Positions 10,272 to 22,381 are shown, numbered from the stretch's first letter. The stretch is 64,000 nt of DNA from Limonium bicolor (GCA_023374045.1 CM041780.1:87633627-87697626); one strand, 5' to 3'. The notes: a model not told the origin generated them from the sequence alone. A program made the numbers and translations.

Positions 10272-11907
10272 GCACAAATATCTTCTAAAAAGCAAGTCTA
10301 TCATCATTTCTCATTTCTTTCTCATTTCACACGGTTCCAACCTCTTCTTCCTCCCTTCTTGCTGTTCTCTCACGGTAATACTCACCACCACCATTAACTC
10401 CATCTTTGATCTCTTGTAAAATCAAGCTCACTTATCCAAATCAAAAACAAACACCACCAATCTCTTCCTCTCATCAAGCTCTTCAATTCTATCCTTTCAA
10501 AATCCCAAGAGCTCCATTTCGGTGCCAAGAGGAATCACCATGGGAGGAGCTTGAGCTTGTGTTTCTACATATTATTACTCTCCTTTGCTTCAAGGTAAGG
10601 AAACTCAAAGAAAAATGAAGTTTCCCTCATGTTTTTATCTTGACCGAGAATCACCATTAATGGTGCTCTTTGTGTGACTTTGTTCTAGCTTCATTCCAAC
10701 CTTTCATGGACTAGGTGGAGTCCTCTCTTGATAGATATTCAAACTCTCTTCAAAGGCCAAGGTAAAACAACTACATTAATGTTTTTGAAACAATGTAAAC
10801 CTAGGGTTTACAATGAGATGAAGCTTAAAGCTTGTATACTCATTTCAATGTTTGTATATTGTGTAGTAGTTGACAAGGAATCAAATACTTACCGGTTTTA
10901 TAAGGAAACAAGAAAGAAGTTTGGGTGGAAAAGAGGTAAATATACTAACCTAATGTGGTTTAATGCCTTAGGAGAAATGAGCTTATAATGCTTGTTAAAA
11001 CTACCTAAAGAGCAAATGGAGAATGACTTAGTAAAGTGTTCTCAAGGAGACTAGTAAAAGAACATATGTCTTGGTGTATGTATTTGCAGGTCAAAGGCAT
11101 TATTATGTGGGAAATTCAGTGTTTAAGATTTATGCAATTTAAGGGCCTAAGAGCCATGTTATTTAAGGGCCTAAGTGCCAAGCAATTTAAATTGTGCACT
11201 ATATTGTGATGTAGTGCAAATTTGGTGAAGTCTTGTGTGTGATGGTGTTCTTGATGGATTTAGGTGTTCTTGAGTGTTAATGGTGAAAACTGTGAGCTTT
11301 GGAATGATGATGTGCTAGGAGAACCCATGGCAAAATTTGTATAATGTATAAGGAGTTTTAAGTGTTTAAATGAGCTTTGGTGAACTAGGAATTGTTAGGA
11401 ATGGATAAGTGTTTCACTAAGGAAGAAAATGTGCATTAAGGTGTTCTAAGGTGCTACAAGGATTTAGGTAATATCTTGGAAGTTCTAGAAATCCAATGAG
11501 TGTTTTTAAGATGTATTAAAGTCTTGGAGAAGTTTGTTTAAGGTTTAGGTAATGTTGATATCCAAGGAATAAGTGATGTTTAGGTAAGATGTGAAAAAGG
11601 GGGGTTAGTTAGTAGTAAGAAAAGAAGTTTGAGAGATGATGTTAAGGTGTAGAGGAAACACCTTGGTATAGTGGTCATTATTGGTGAAATACCACTTAGG
11701 AATCTTAAGGAGGAAACATTCCAAGTGCTAAGAATTTTGTAAGGAATTTGTGAATGATAAGATGGTTTTGGTGTGTGATTTAGAGAGTTTAGTACATGGC
11801 TAAAGGTGTGTTTGAAGTGCCCAAATGAGGTTAGGGTGTACTAGGATATATGGGGTGATGGGTGAAGTTTGGAGTTGAAGAGAAAAGGAAAACAAGGGTC
11901 TGGGGCA

Positions 11908-12235
11908 GACCGAACTTGCGACCGAACTTGCAAGTTCGGTCGAGCCCAGTTTACCCTGCGAGAATTGGCTTCTGGAATGGACCGACCTTGGGGACCGGAC
12001 TTGCAAGGTCGGTCGGGCTTGTATTTTGTGTACGGATTAAGTTTCTGGAACCGACCGAACATGGGACCGGACTTGGCAAGTTCGGTCGGGCTTGAATTTT
12101 CAAAGGGAAGAAACTCTCGGGAATGGACCGAACATGCGACCGAACTTACAAGGTCGGTCGGAGTAGAAATTTTGACGGTAAAGTGTTCTGGAATGGACCG
12201 ACCTTGTGCAAGGTCGGTCGGTAAGTTCGGTCGGA
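11908..12235. repeat. Palindrome array in element 1 3' LTR
   Basis: Near-identical copy of the array at 4447-4775, with the same arms (GACCGAACTTG, GACCGACCTTG and complements) and the same spacers. Confidence 0.88.
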
Positions 12236-14150
12236 CCAAAAACATGGGTTAAAGTTATGAAATGATATGTAATGATGGGGATTGATTAGTAAAGATGTTA
12301 TAAAGTTGTTAAGGACATGTTAGGTGAGTTTTAATGACAATTAAGTGGGTGAAAAGTTGTATTGAAATGTAAAAGTAAAACAAGTTAAAAAGTGAAGTTA
12401 TGTAACTAAGTTAACGGGGAAAAGTTATAAGCATTAGACATTAAGTAATCGTGCTACCCCGATGTTAATCAAGGTACATGTAATGTTATCAGTTGTTCGA
12501 GAATTGCTCGAGGAACATAAGTGGACATGGTAAAGTGGACTCCGGTGACAGGTATGGTTTTATTGCAACCTGTGTTCTACCGGATTACACCGGCTTGTAT
12601 GCCAATGTGTTTTTCTGAGTGTTGCCACCTTGTAAGATCAAAACATGTAATGAGTTTATAGTAATTCATTTATGTGGCGCATCTGGTCTCCGATACCGTT
12701 TAACCTCAAATAAGTGTTAAACCTTAGCTAATTAGAACTAGGAACACGGGAGAGATCGGTATTCGGAGTTAACGGCCCAAACCTTGGGAACGTTCTAACC
12801 ACGGCTATGTGTGAGTTAGTTGGATATGGTTGTTGAATGCAAGTGTGTGAACCTCCCTTGTTTGCTTAACTCGGTCATGATACCGTATGGTGTGTGGATG
12901 TGATAGGTTCCATAATGGATCTCTAACTACTATTTATAAGTTTATATGTACTAATGGGGGGTGAGGAGTCCGGTCATGTTCCGGCCACGCGTGTGAGGAT
13001 GGGGGTCGTTGTCATTCCAGGTTCGACCCTCTTATATGTTAAGATTGAGTTCCTTTCCCGGTCTTCAATCTCCCACAAGCTTACTCCAAAGCTTTCCTAT
13101 TCTGACTTATGATTGGTCTAGGGGAACATGTGTTTGTGTGGTGTGTTCGGGCCTCCAACCCGAACCATCTTAACTTAAGTTACTCGTCCGACTATTAGGA
13201 CGGTAATGAGTGTTGTTGTTATTGTATAACGAGCTTACCATGAGGGTGACACCATTCTCTAGGCTCACCAGTGAATTAACAATGTCTGGGTCGGTCCTAA
13301 GAGGACCGTTCCCGTTATGTTATGTGATGTTGTTGTGATGCAATTATTATTGCGATGTTATTGTGTGCACGTTGAAACGTGAAAAGCGTTGTTATGTTTG
13401 TTATGTGAGGAATGATATATGTTGTAAGATATGGAGTGTGTGGATCATGGAAATGAATCCCGTTTTGTGACAGGAGACGTTTAAGGATAACCCGATTTAA
13501 GGGTAAGAGTCGTCTATTAAGGAAGTAGCTCCAATAGAGGAGGAACACTCTAAGAGTAATGAATACCATGAGTGACTTATCAAGTAAGGATGTATTATCC
13601 GTTTGTTGAGCCATTGAGGCGAAATGTTTGTGTTGTGTGTTTACAGTTGCATGCATGATTTAAATATAATCAATCGCATGCTAAGACGACAATTAGTTGT
13701 GCGTGGCCCGGTAGCATGTGGGCTGCGGGATTACCATACCAGCAAAGGTGCTGAGCCCCTTGGGGGCCACCCTTTCTCTTCTTTCCTATTTCATGTACAA
13801 AGAGCTGGAGCCGTTCGAGAGTAGGACAGGGTAGTCGATGTACATGGGTAATTATTTAAATTGTATATGTACAGTAGGTGTAGTAAGACCGAAATTGTCA
13901 TCGGCATCAGTTTATAAATACTCGGTACAGCAGGAAGGTACGCGTATGTCGTGTTGTTAATGGGAAGGGATAATAATGTGTAGTCGCTCGGGAATTTAGC
14001 CCATCAGACCGGTACAATGTATACGTATTAGCCTTGTTAGCCACGTGGGTGGCTAACGGCGTGTAACACCAACGAGTTAAGTAATGTGATGAGGATTGTT
14101 TTTCCGCTGCAGTTTATTGTAAGTATGTTAATGTTGGTTGGGGTGTTACA

Positions 14151-14522
14151 CTCATTTTCTAGAGCTAGTTTATCCTCTTTGATTTAAGGTAAGAAAATTC
14201 AAGAAAAACTCATTTTCCTCCTCTTCCTTACCTAGCCGATTTTTGCCCCTCTTGATGCCTAAATTTCTTTCTTGTTTTGAGCATTGATTCAAGTATCCAA
14301 TGGTGGTTGAAAGCCCTCCTTTGATTCATGGTTGAAAATCAATTCTAGGGTTTCAAAAGGTAATCCCTTAATTGGTGCTTTAAGCACCTTTCCTTGTTAT
14401 AGATTAATTAATGTGCCTAAGTAACTTTGCTTAGTACCATTTCCTTGTTAAATGTTGGTCTAGAGTGTTGGAAATGGCATTGCTTCCCTTGACCGAAAAT
14501 GGAAGGAGAAAGAGAAGAGGAT
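14151..14522 (+). repeat. LTR A, second segment
   Basis: It resumes directly after element 1 and carries two donor-like sites about 170 bp apart (TTAAGGTAAG at about 14187, AAAGGTAAT at about 14358). This is the same order and spacing as in the LTRs of elements 1, 2 and 4. It is interrupted by the CACTA element at 14523. Confidence 0.75.
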
Positions 14523-14561
14523 CACTAGTAGAAAAAAGATTTTAAATGACGCACTTTAAAC

Positions 14562-14870
14562 CACGGTTAAATCTTTAACCGTCGTTTAAATCTTTTAAAC
14601 CACGGTTATTAAGAAAACCGTCATATATAGTGCATGCCTCATTACATAAATGACGGTTCTCCATATAACCGTCATATATAGTTCGTCCACCTTGAAGATA
14701 AAACGACGGTTCCGCACTAACCGTCGTATAAAGTGTTTATAAACCACGGTTCGTTTGCAACCGTCGTTTAAAGATTTACCGAAAGTATTATAAACCACGG
14801 TTTTTGAAAAACCGTCGTTTATTGGTCCAGTCACATAGGTCTTTAACGACGGTTTCTTGATTAACCGTCG
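14562..14870. repeat. CACTA left subterminal palindromes
   Basis: About seven inverted modules combine ACCACGGTT or GACGGTT with AACCGTC(G/A), with variable 6-9 base centres. Confidence 0.85.
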
Positions 14871-14889
14871 TTTAAAAGTCGTTTAATTA

Positions 14890-15310
14890 AAAACCCGACC
14901 TTTCCTTTCTTCTCCTCCTCCCCGCTCTCTGGTTTTCCCCTGGCGATTTCTTGACGATTTTTCCACCACCCCGTCTCCCTGTCGCCGTCGAGCTTGTGCC
15001 CGTCCTCCTCCTCCTCCGGCGCCGTCGAGCTTGTGCCCGTCCTCCTCCGCGTCGACTGTTGTGCCCGTCCTCCTCTGGTCCTCTGCCCGCGTCGCCATCT
15101 TCTCGGCCGCCTCACCACCCCCTCGCCTGAAGACCGAGAATCATCCACGACCACCTGCTGCTCCTTACCCAACGATTAACACCATCAACAGTCACCCACC
15201 AACATCCATTCGACATATTCCATCGCCCTGCCCCACATCCTCGCACATCTCCACCACCATCCATCACGCACCAATATGCCAACCTACCAACCAAAAATGG
15301 TGTTTTGATA
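14890..15310 (+). other. C-rich region upstream of the CACTA gene
   Basis: A CT- and C-rich stretch that includes a tandem pair of GCCGTCGAGCTTGTGCCCGT (about 14983 and 15021). It may be the 5' untranslated region or first exon of the gene downstream. I see no domain in its frames. The minus-strand frames of 71-103 codons here are arginine- and glycine-rich, as expected from composition alone. Confidence 0.4.
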
Positions 15311-15409
15311 TGTCTTGAATTCTTGGTAATATTTCCTTTTCGATATCTTATTATATACTTTCTTGTTTTATGCATGGGAATAAGAATTGATGTGTGGGAA
15401 TTAATGAAG

Positions 15410-17969
15410 ACGACACTCAGTCAGTTATTGATGATGTTGACGATGCAAGTAGGGTGCAGACATTTATGCTGGGTCGCATGAAGAAAAATGACGAGGGAGT
15501 ATATGTGTTCCCGCAGAGCGAGACTGCTGAGTTGGCGTCCAAGATTGTAAGTATATATATTTAAAAGTTGTTGTTTACTAATTAGTAAGTTCATTTCTAA
15601 TATTTTTGTTAATTTAAAATAGTCTGGCTCTACTGAGCGATAGGAGATGGTTCCGGCCCCTCCGTCTCAGGATGATCCACTGAATAAGGCCCTTGGACAA
15701 AAGGATCATCCAGGGCGAGTGCGGGGGCTTGGAGGGGAAGTTCGGCAAAAAGACGTGTTTCCTACGTCTCGATCGAGAGTACCACAGGCTGAAATGATAG
15801 AGAGAATGGTGGATGAACGGGTGCATGACCGGTTGGAGGAGTCGGAAAGACGTCACGCTGAGTCGGAAAGACGCCACGCTGAGGAGCGTCAAGCCTACGA
15901 GGAGCGCCTGCGAAGACTTGAGGCTTTAGTATTGGGCCAGGTGCATGCTCCTACACCGACACCTACTCCTACACCGGTGTCTACTCCTACCGCGACGGCG
16001 GATACATCAATAGTGGCCGCGTCTCCTACACCGGCACCTACTGCTAGACCGACGTCTGCTCCTACCACGACGGCGGTACTCCGATGGTCGATCATCCTGC
16101 ACCTTCTTCTCCTACCAGAGACACATTTCCTTATCAAAACCTTTCAGTTTGTTCTTTTTCCTCCTTAGTTATTTTACATTACTTTTAAAACAATATAATT
16201 TTATTAGCTTGCTTACTGTTGTGAGTTGATGTAGGTGGCTAAATCATGTCATTTGTTTCAAGTGTTGGATTGTGGGATTGTGCATGTTGCATTCGGTCGG
16301 GTTTTACAGACCGGACCGAACAATGTAGTACATTTCAAGCCCATCCCACCTCTCCACGCTCGTGTGATGGTAGACGATATTGTGCAAGGTCATGAGGACT
16401 CTCCCCTTCCGTTGGAGTGGAATCAGTGGAGTAAAATAGGTCAAGCAAAATCTTCAGTTGTTCCATGGCCATATTCTCTCATTGATGTCAGTGACAAGGT
16501 AAACTATTTAATTACATGCTTATTGTTTAGTTTTTAACTTGACTGTTGGCTGATATGTTTATTATTTAAATTTGTATACTATTAGATTGATAAGTAATTA
16601 AGACCGGTTAAGAAGAGGAAACTGGATAAGGGGAAGGAAGTTGTGAAATCAAATGAGGAGAGTCAGAGTGTGAGAAAGGAAGTGGTCAACCTTTCGATAT
16701 GACTCCTAGGAGATCCCCCATTCTGACACCCAAGTATCTGAAGAAGTTGACAGACAAACAAAAAATGTTGTATGACTTTTTCATGACGAAGCCGCAGTCT
16801 GTCACCAATTTCAACATGAAAGTGTCTAAGCATGTTTTCCACTCCCCCGACCCCAGAGATCTGATGATTACCGTGAGCGATCTAAGAGAATTTTTGATGG
16901 GAGACCTGCTTAACATCTCTGTGATTCAGGCCTATTGTGTGTAAGTATCTTTTAAATTATTAAATTATCTTTCATTTTTTTAAGCTATTTAACATATCTT
17001 ATGAAAAAATGTTGTTTAGGTGTTTGACTACTAGACTGATATCGAACAAGAGATTATCTTCCATCTCTTTCTTGTGCCCGCAATTGATGTCAGCAAGTCA
17101 GGCCGCATTGGATGCGCAAGGATGTGCACAACACGTGAGGCAGGGATTTTGTGCTGCGGTGCGAAGAAGAAGCAGATATTTGCTGATCCCATATCATCAG
17201 ATGTAAGTACACAATAACTAGAATTTTTGCTTCCTAATTGTGATAATTAAAAATATTGTTCTACAAAACATTCTTTGTTTTATCTGTGGCAGCAATCATT
17301 GGATGTTGATGGTGTTGTGTATCGACACCTCATGCTTGTTGATACTAGACCCATTGAGCGGCCCTGATGACCTTCGAGAGATCGCTGTAGAGAAATATTT
17401 GAAGGAGTGAGTATTCAAAATTTTAATGCATTCTGTATTTATTTTAAGCTTGTCCTAGATTATTGACAATAAATGGCTTCATTTTAAAATGCTGTATTTA
17501 TACAGGGGTCATAAGCTTGGTTTGAGTGATGCGAATAAACCATTCTCCATCTTGGACTTCCATTACATACGTGTAAGTAATCATTTAATTTATGCATTTT
17601 TGTATTAAAGTTAAATGTTTAATTTTTTGATCTATCTAAAGTTGGTAATCCATGGATGGTGTGATGACAGTGTCCTTAACAGCCTGATTCACGAAGCTAT
17701 GGCTATTATGTGATGCGGTACATGTTCGAGATTGTACAAAATATTGACACGCTTGCTGATGATGACAAGGTAAACCATACCAATCAAATTTTTAGTTAAA
17801 GTTATTGCATTTAAAATAAAATTGTGTACTAATGATGATCAGTTCTTTTTATGGACAGATCGTTTCTTTTTTCACAAAAGCAGGGAGCACGTATTCCAAA
17901 GTGGATCTCGACTTTGTGAGAGATCATCTATCGCAGTTTTGGTGTAAAAATTACTTGAGTGTTACTTAG
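15410..17969 (+). pseudogene. Decayed CACTA-borne gene: En/Spm-type coiled coil + DUF8039-like + Ulp1/C48 peptidase
   Basis: By frame and splice signals I see nine exons, roughly 15410-15546, 15623-16146, 16235-16498, 16603-16940, 17020-17202, 17293-17406, 17506-17572, 17671-17769 and 17859-17969. Exon 1 has a FMLGRMKK motif and exon 2 DHPGRVRG and a charged coiled coil (ERRHAESERRHAEERQ), then a Pro/Thr-rich linker, as in plant En/Spm-associated proteins. Exon 3 resembles a DUF8039 domain (VVPWPYSLI). Exon 4 has a basic KKRKLDK patch that could be a nuclear signal. Exons 5-8 form a C48 peptidase with PYHQ, NHWML (catalytic His) and ILDPLSGPDDLREI (catalytic Asp). The gene is dead: TAG at 15641, a frameshift near 16070, a frame break in exon 4, TAA inside the CP-QP motif of exon 8, and Tyr where the catalytic Cys before GYYVMRYM is expected. 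Such proteases cleave ubiquitin/SUMO-like modifiers; their role in transposons is unclear. Exon 1 start is uncertain. Confidence 0.8.
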
Positions 17970-18274
17970 ATCTTATCCTAGTGTAGTTAGACTTACACTT
18001 TTGTTTGTGCTGAAGCAACGTAGACTCTCAAAGAGTTTGTAAAGTTCAACACTCTCTTATTTTTGAAAGTTTTAATGGGTTTGTTTTGCAATCGTTTTCA
18101 ATGTTGCAATTCAAACTGGCAACTTGGTTTATGGTCATATATAGTGTGGTTGGTTATCAAAGGGCAATACCAGTTGGATGCCCTATACAGGTTGTATATA
18201 TATGATTGTAAATTGGGTTGTGTTGGAAAACACATTGTGGTAGAGGCTAAAAAAACAAAAAAAAACTAAAAAAA

Positions 18275-18640
18275 AAACCACGGTTATGTAAAAACCGTGG
18301 TTTTAAACACAATGGAACGACATTATAAACCACGGTTTATTAGCAAAACCGTCGTATAAAATGCAATGGAAACGGTAATATACCACGGTTATGTTCCAGA
18401 ACCGTCGTATAAAAGGCTTATATACCACGGTTATCAAGCCAAACCGTGGTATAAAATCGGTCTGTCCTCGCGACAGAAACAACTTTAAACGACGGTCGCC
18501 GAAAAAACCGTGTGGTTTTACTCTAGCGTTTAAACGACGGTTTTGAACCGTGGTTTATAGTCATTTTCGAATATACGACGCGCGTATTAACCACGGTTGG
18601 AACTGTGGTATATAGGCAAAAAACCGTGGTAAAAAACATT
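18275..18640. repeat. CACTA right subterminal palindromes
   Basis: About seven modules combine ACCACGGTT or GACGGTT with AACCGTGG or AACCGTCG in inverted orientation, mirroring the left end. Confidence 0.85.
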
Positions 18641-18653
18641 TTCTGCACTAGTG

Positions 18654-19647
18654 GGAGAAGATTGGAAAAGAAATGGAGAAGAGAACTAAGGTAAATGATC
18701 TACCTTGATGGCTATTCTAAATGCCTTTAGAATTTTGGGTTGGGAAATAAAAAGATGAATCAAAATCTGAACCAAAAATGTGTTTGATTGAGATTAGAGA
18801 GATGTTGTGGTTGAGTTAATGTATTGGTAAATTGTTGTGTGATTTAAGGGCCTTAAAGCCATGCATTTGAGATATTGCATAATATTGTGTTTGAAGAGTT
18901 TTGGATGGATGTTGTGTGCTGGTAGGATCCACTAGGGATATGGCTAGTTGGAATTGTTTTAGGTGGATGAAATAATGCATTTGGGCATGCTAGGATTGTA
19001 GGTGAACTATGGCAAATTTTCAGTAGAAATTAAGTGGTTTAGGTGACTTTGTGAGCTTGGAGAACCTAAGACTAACTAGGAGTTGAAAGGGGTGAATTTG
19101 ATTGGTTAATCACCCTAGAAATTCTTGCTTAAGGATGGATATTTGAGTGTGCAAAATCTGTAGCAAATGTGAAGTGGAGTTGCCTTGGATTCTAGAAGAG
19201 AACTAGTGGGCATGACTTTGAGGATAAGGGGGAGTGAATTGAGTAATGAATTTGCAATGACTAGAAAGAAGAATTTTAGAAGGTCCAAATGGTTGAGAGT
19301 AGAAGTGTAAAATGTCAAGAGAAGTTTTGGAAATGCACAAGTGCATAAGTGCAAAAATGGGAAATGTGAATTGTCAATTGAGCAAAGAATTGAGTAAAGG
19401 TTTGACAAGGGTTTAGGAAGGTTTAATGAGAGTTTAAGTGTTATAACATGTTTGGAAACATGTGGAAAAATTATAAAAGAATTGGGTAAGATTTGGGGTT
19501 GAAAACAATTCAAAACTGTCAAAATAGACAATTTACTACTATGGTCCGGGACCTAGGTTAGGGATAAGGTCCCAGACCACACTAAAATGAGCCGAGAGTG
19601 CATGTCTGTCTTGGTCCCGGACTTGAGCTAGGAACAAGGTCCGGACC
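18654..19647 (+). repeat. LTR A, third segment
   Basis: It resumes after the CACTA element with a third donor-like CTAAGGTAAA at about 18694, the TTAAGGGCCTTAAAGCCATG motif at about 18846, and the first part of its palindrome array at 19540-19647 (GGTCCGGGAC...GTCCCAGACC). All are in the order seen in the other LTRs. No coding sequence is supported. Confidence 0.75.
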
Positions 19648-20787
19648 CAATGTTCTCATAATCGCGATTCGATCCACGATCCTACGATTTTACGATCCAA
19701 ATTCATAGTTACGATCCGGATCACAGGTAGGATCAGAGCCATGTAGGATCGTCAAAGGATTACGATTCCATTGCACGATCCTACACTCTAAATCCATAGT
19801 ACGATCCTACGAGATCTGCACTCTAAATCCATAGTACGATCTTACGATCCTATCGATCCCAACTTTGTTACAGTATTTTTTTCATATCAATGTGAATTAT
19901 ATCTAATAAAATATAAAGAAACAAAAAATTCTCAAAATTTTGTAGATAGTTCATAATCCATAAAATATTATGACTTTCAACTTTGCAAATGGATATTATT
20001 AAAATGACTTGTATATGTAGATTTATTTGAGGTCACTGAGCGGACAAGGATTAAGATTGGAATATCCTTCTGTTAATCTTCATCATAAAAATTATAATAT
20101 GTACTAGGTGTTCAAAAAATGTTATAACATTTAAAGTGTTATTTAATATTGTAATGATTGAAAAATTCAAAGTTATAAGGCTCTAAAGTAGAAAATGAAA
20201 AAAAAAACTTACAAGAACCAATACAAATTTATAAAATATTATTGATTACTTTTATCAATTTTTTTCTTCTGGTTTATAATTGAAACAATAAGCTATTAGA
20301 ACTCATTTTGGCTTTGTGTTCCATTACTTACTCACTCTTTTATATGAGGATGAATTGGAAAACCCATGATTTTGTTAATAAAATAACTTGTAGCTCATAA
20401 TGTTGTTGGGAGGGGGATGAAAGAAATAAAAATGCACATAAAAATTATGCAGTCTGTGATTTGTTTATGTTTAACCTATCTTATTAAATTTATCTTTCTT
20501 TATGGACAAGATTATGAGAATTCATATGGCTTGCTTATCTATATTTAATTTTGTAAGCGTATTATCATCACTGTTGTGGTCTTAAGTTTTATTTTAATTC
20601 AATAATGCTATATATTCTTACTCAAATTCAACTTATGCTGTTAATAGAAGTTTTTTATAACATATGTATGATTTTGAACAATATTTACTCACTTTTTGTA
20701 GGATCGAACGATCCCACGATTCGATCCCACGATCCGATCCTAGGGGTCACTTACGATTCCGCTAGGATCGCGAGAATAAAAACAGTG
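19648..20787. mobile_element. hAT-like non-autonomous element, ~1.14 kb
   Basis: The ends CAATGTTCTC... and ...AACAGTG form an imperfect terminal inverted repeat (16 of 21 positions by eye). The flanks share CCGGACC (19641-19647 and 20788-20794), a 7-bp direct repeat close to the 8 bp usual for hAT. Both subterminal parts are rich in ACGATCC. The interior is AT-rich and has no transposase. It interrupts the palindrome array of LTR A. Confidence 0.72.
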
Positions 20788-21072
20788 CCGGACCACCCTG
20801 TATTTCTGCCGATAGTTAAGTCATCATGGTTCGGGACTTAGGGGCCAGACCAGTCCCGGAGCCACCCCCAAAATCCTTAGAAAAGTGTTTTTAAAGCCTC
20901 TAAATGATGGGGAATTGGATGGGGATGATATTAGATGATGTTTAGGACTTGTTTAGTGACATGTAAAGGTCATTAGAAGGGGTTAAACAAGTATAAGATT
21001 GAATGAGAAGTTGAAGAACTTAAGAACACTTGAGCAAAGTTGAGGTTAACGGGACAATAGGTTAAGTACGGG
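20788..21072 (+). repeat. LTR A, fourth segment
   Basis: It contains the rest of the palindrome array (CCGGACCACC, TTCGGGACTTAG, AGTCCCGGAGCC). It then runs to 21072, where an Athila-like LTR begins. The five bases before the junction are ACGGG. The matching duplication would lie beyond the window. Confidence 0.7.
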
Positions 21073-22381
21073 TGATAAGCCGCAAACTTATCATATTTAT
21101 GTAGTAGATTTAGGAGTATATTTATCTAAATAAAGTTAAATAGTGTTATTTATGTTATGTTATGCATTAAAGTATATTATTTGTATAGACTTATGTTTTG
21201 TGAGCTTTTTATGCAAGGAACAAATTCCTAGGCAAAAATACAGGTGATGCCGGACATGAAGTCGGATGTCTCCTGCATGACATATGTCTGGAGCAGAAAA
21301 GGAGCCCTGCCGGGTATGTTGCCGGGTAAATCCTATCCGGCACATATGTGAAAAGTCGCCACGGTTGACCAATCAATGGCAGTTATTTACAGTTGACGGT
21401 TTGACCATTGCCGGGTATGGTGCCGGACGTATCCTATCCGGCACAAGCAACGTTTCGCCTGGCAGTTTTGACCGTTAACAGTTACTCACATTTAACACGT
21501 GGTGCCGGATGACTTTCACCCGGCATGCCACCCGGCACAAGGAGTTTTTGTTGCCTATAAATAGGCCGAAGGGCTGCATCAAATGACACACTTCAACACC
21601 CGTATACACTCCATTCATGTCTCTATTTCCGCCCACTCCATTGTAGGTGTCCAAGGAAATTCTGCAGATCCATCCATACGAAGAAGAAGAAGATCTTGTC
21701 GGGTTAAGGCTATGACCATCTCCTTCTCCCCTTTGTATTCTCTTCTTGTAGTTGTGTGGATGGTGATGTAGAATTCCTTGTTAGTTCATTGGTTAGGGAT
21801 GAATTTCCTTGTAAAACTCTTATGATCATATATGGAATTTACAAGTTTCTTAACCCGAGTTCTAATCTTCATATAAGTAGAATGAGTTAGCTACTTATTC
21901 TCTTATCTCTAAGTCCTATTTAAGGTTTACAAAAGCAAGAGTAGGATAGATTAGGATTTTGGTAATCTTTAATATTGTTGTTCTGAAAAGTGGGCAACAA
22001 ATACTAAGGTTTAGGATTAATCTCTTATTTCCCCATCATTCTGTTAGTATTCGCGGCATGAATTATGCACGATGCTATTGAGAATGTTGAGTTCTTGTTT
22101 TCAGACCAGAAATTGGAAGTGGTATTTACAAAATGAACGATGTCGGATGTAGCGCCGGATGGAAGATGTCCGACACAATCAAAGACCTTGAATGTGCCGG
22201 GTATTGGAGGTCCGACAGGAAACCCAGCATATTCATTTTGCGAGACAAAAATCCTTTTCGAGACTTGCCACCCTTGATCCTTGATCATAAGAGTTCTTAC
22301 AATGATAGTTGACCCTAGTCAAGGAAAATTAGTTAATTTAGTTAGTAGTTGTAGTTTAATTATAATTTTCAATTCCCCCTG
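21073..22381 (+). repeat. Athila-like 5' LTR, left part (U3 and R)
   Basis: It begins TGATAAGCC, partly inverted to its far end TTAGCA. Clusters of TGCCGG/CCGGCA inverted motifs lie at 21247-21535 and 22139-22235. The TATA box lies at 21556. Element 3 interrupts it at 22382. Confidence 0.75.
21556..21563 (+). promoter_or_regulatory. TATA box of the Athila-like LTR
   Basis: TATAAATA in the context GCCTATAAATAGGCC is a canonical plant TATA box, placed about 480 bp into the LTR. Confidence 0.75.

Larger units (their letters stand above)
2972..14150 (+). mobile_element. Element 1: non-autonomous long-LTR Ty3/gypsy-type retrotransposon
   Basis: Partial 5' LTR 2972-6691, internal region 6692-9477, full 3' LTR 9478-14150. 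The two LTRs are nearly identical by eye over their shared 3.7 kb, which indicates a young insertion. The internal region is only about 2.8 kb and has no gag, protease, RT, RNase H or integrase motif. It does have an initiator-Met tRNA primer site and a PPT with the pol C-terminal relic NFEDEVLLRG. The right flank is CTCAT. The matching left target duplication is absent, in line with loss of the left end of the element. It probably needs proteins from an autonomous relative (inference). Confidence 0.88.
9478..14150 (+). repeat. Element 1 3' LTR (complete, ~4.67 kb)
   Basis: It runs from TGAAATACCCC to GGGTGTTACA. U3 is about 800 bp. A TATA-like TATATAA lies at 10265-10271 with a CT-rich stretch downstream (10300-10370), in keeping with transcription start there, so R plus U5 would be nearly 3.9 kb. 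Donor-like sites, a palindrome array (11908-12235) and twin hairpins (about 13740-13770) repeat the layout of the 5' LTR. Confidence 0.9.
14523..18653 (+). mobile_element. CACTA (En/Spm-like) DNA transposon, ~4.1 kb
   Basis: The left end begins CACTAGTAGAAAA and the right end is ...TTTCTGCACTAGTG, so the termini are inverted. Both subterminal regions (about 14560-14870 and 18275-18640) are packed with short palindromes of the ACCACGGTT...AACCGTCG/GTGG type, about 40-50 bp apart, the usual binding-site architecture for CACTA transposases. The flanking 3-bp duplication is imperfect (GAT versus GGA). No TNP2-type transposase is visible, so the element is probably non-autonomous. It carries one decayed multi-exon gene, listed below. 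Confidence 0.88.

Noticed and set aside
14861..15375. Several frames on both strands (61-103 codons) in the C-rich CACTA segment
   Set aside because: Compositional frames in GC-rich DNA with low-complexity peptides. At most this is untranslated or first-exon sequence of the plus-strand gene.
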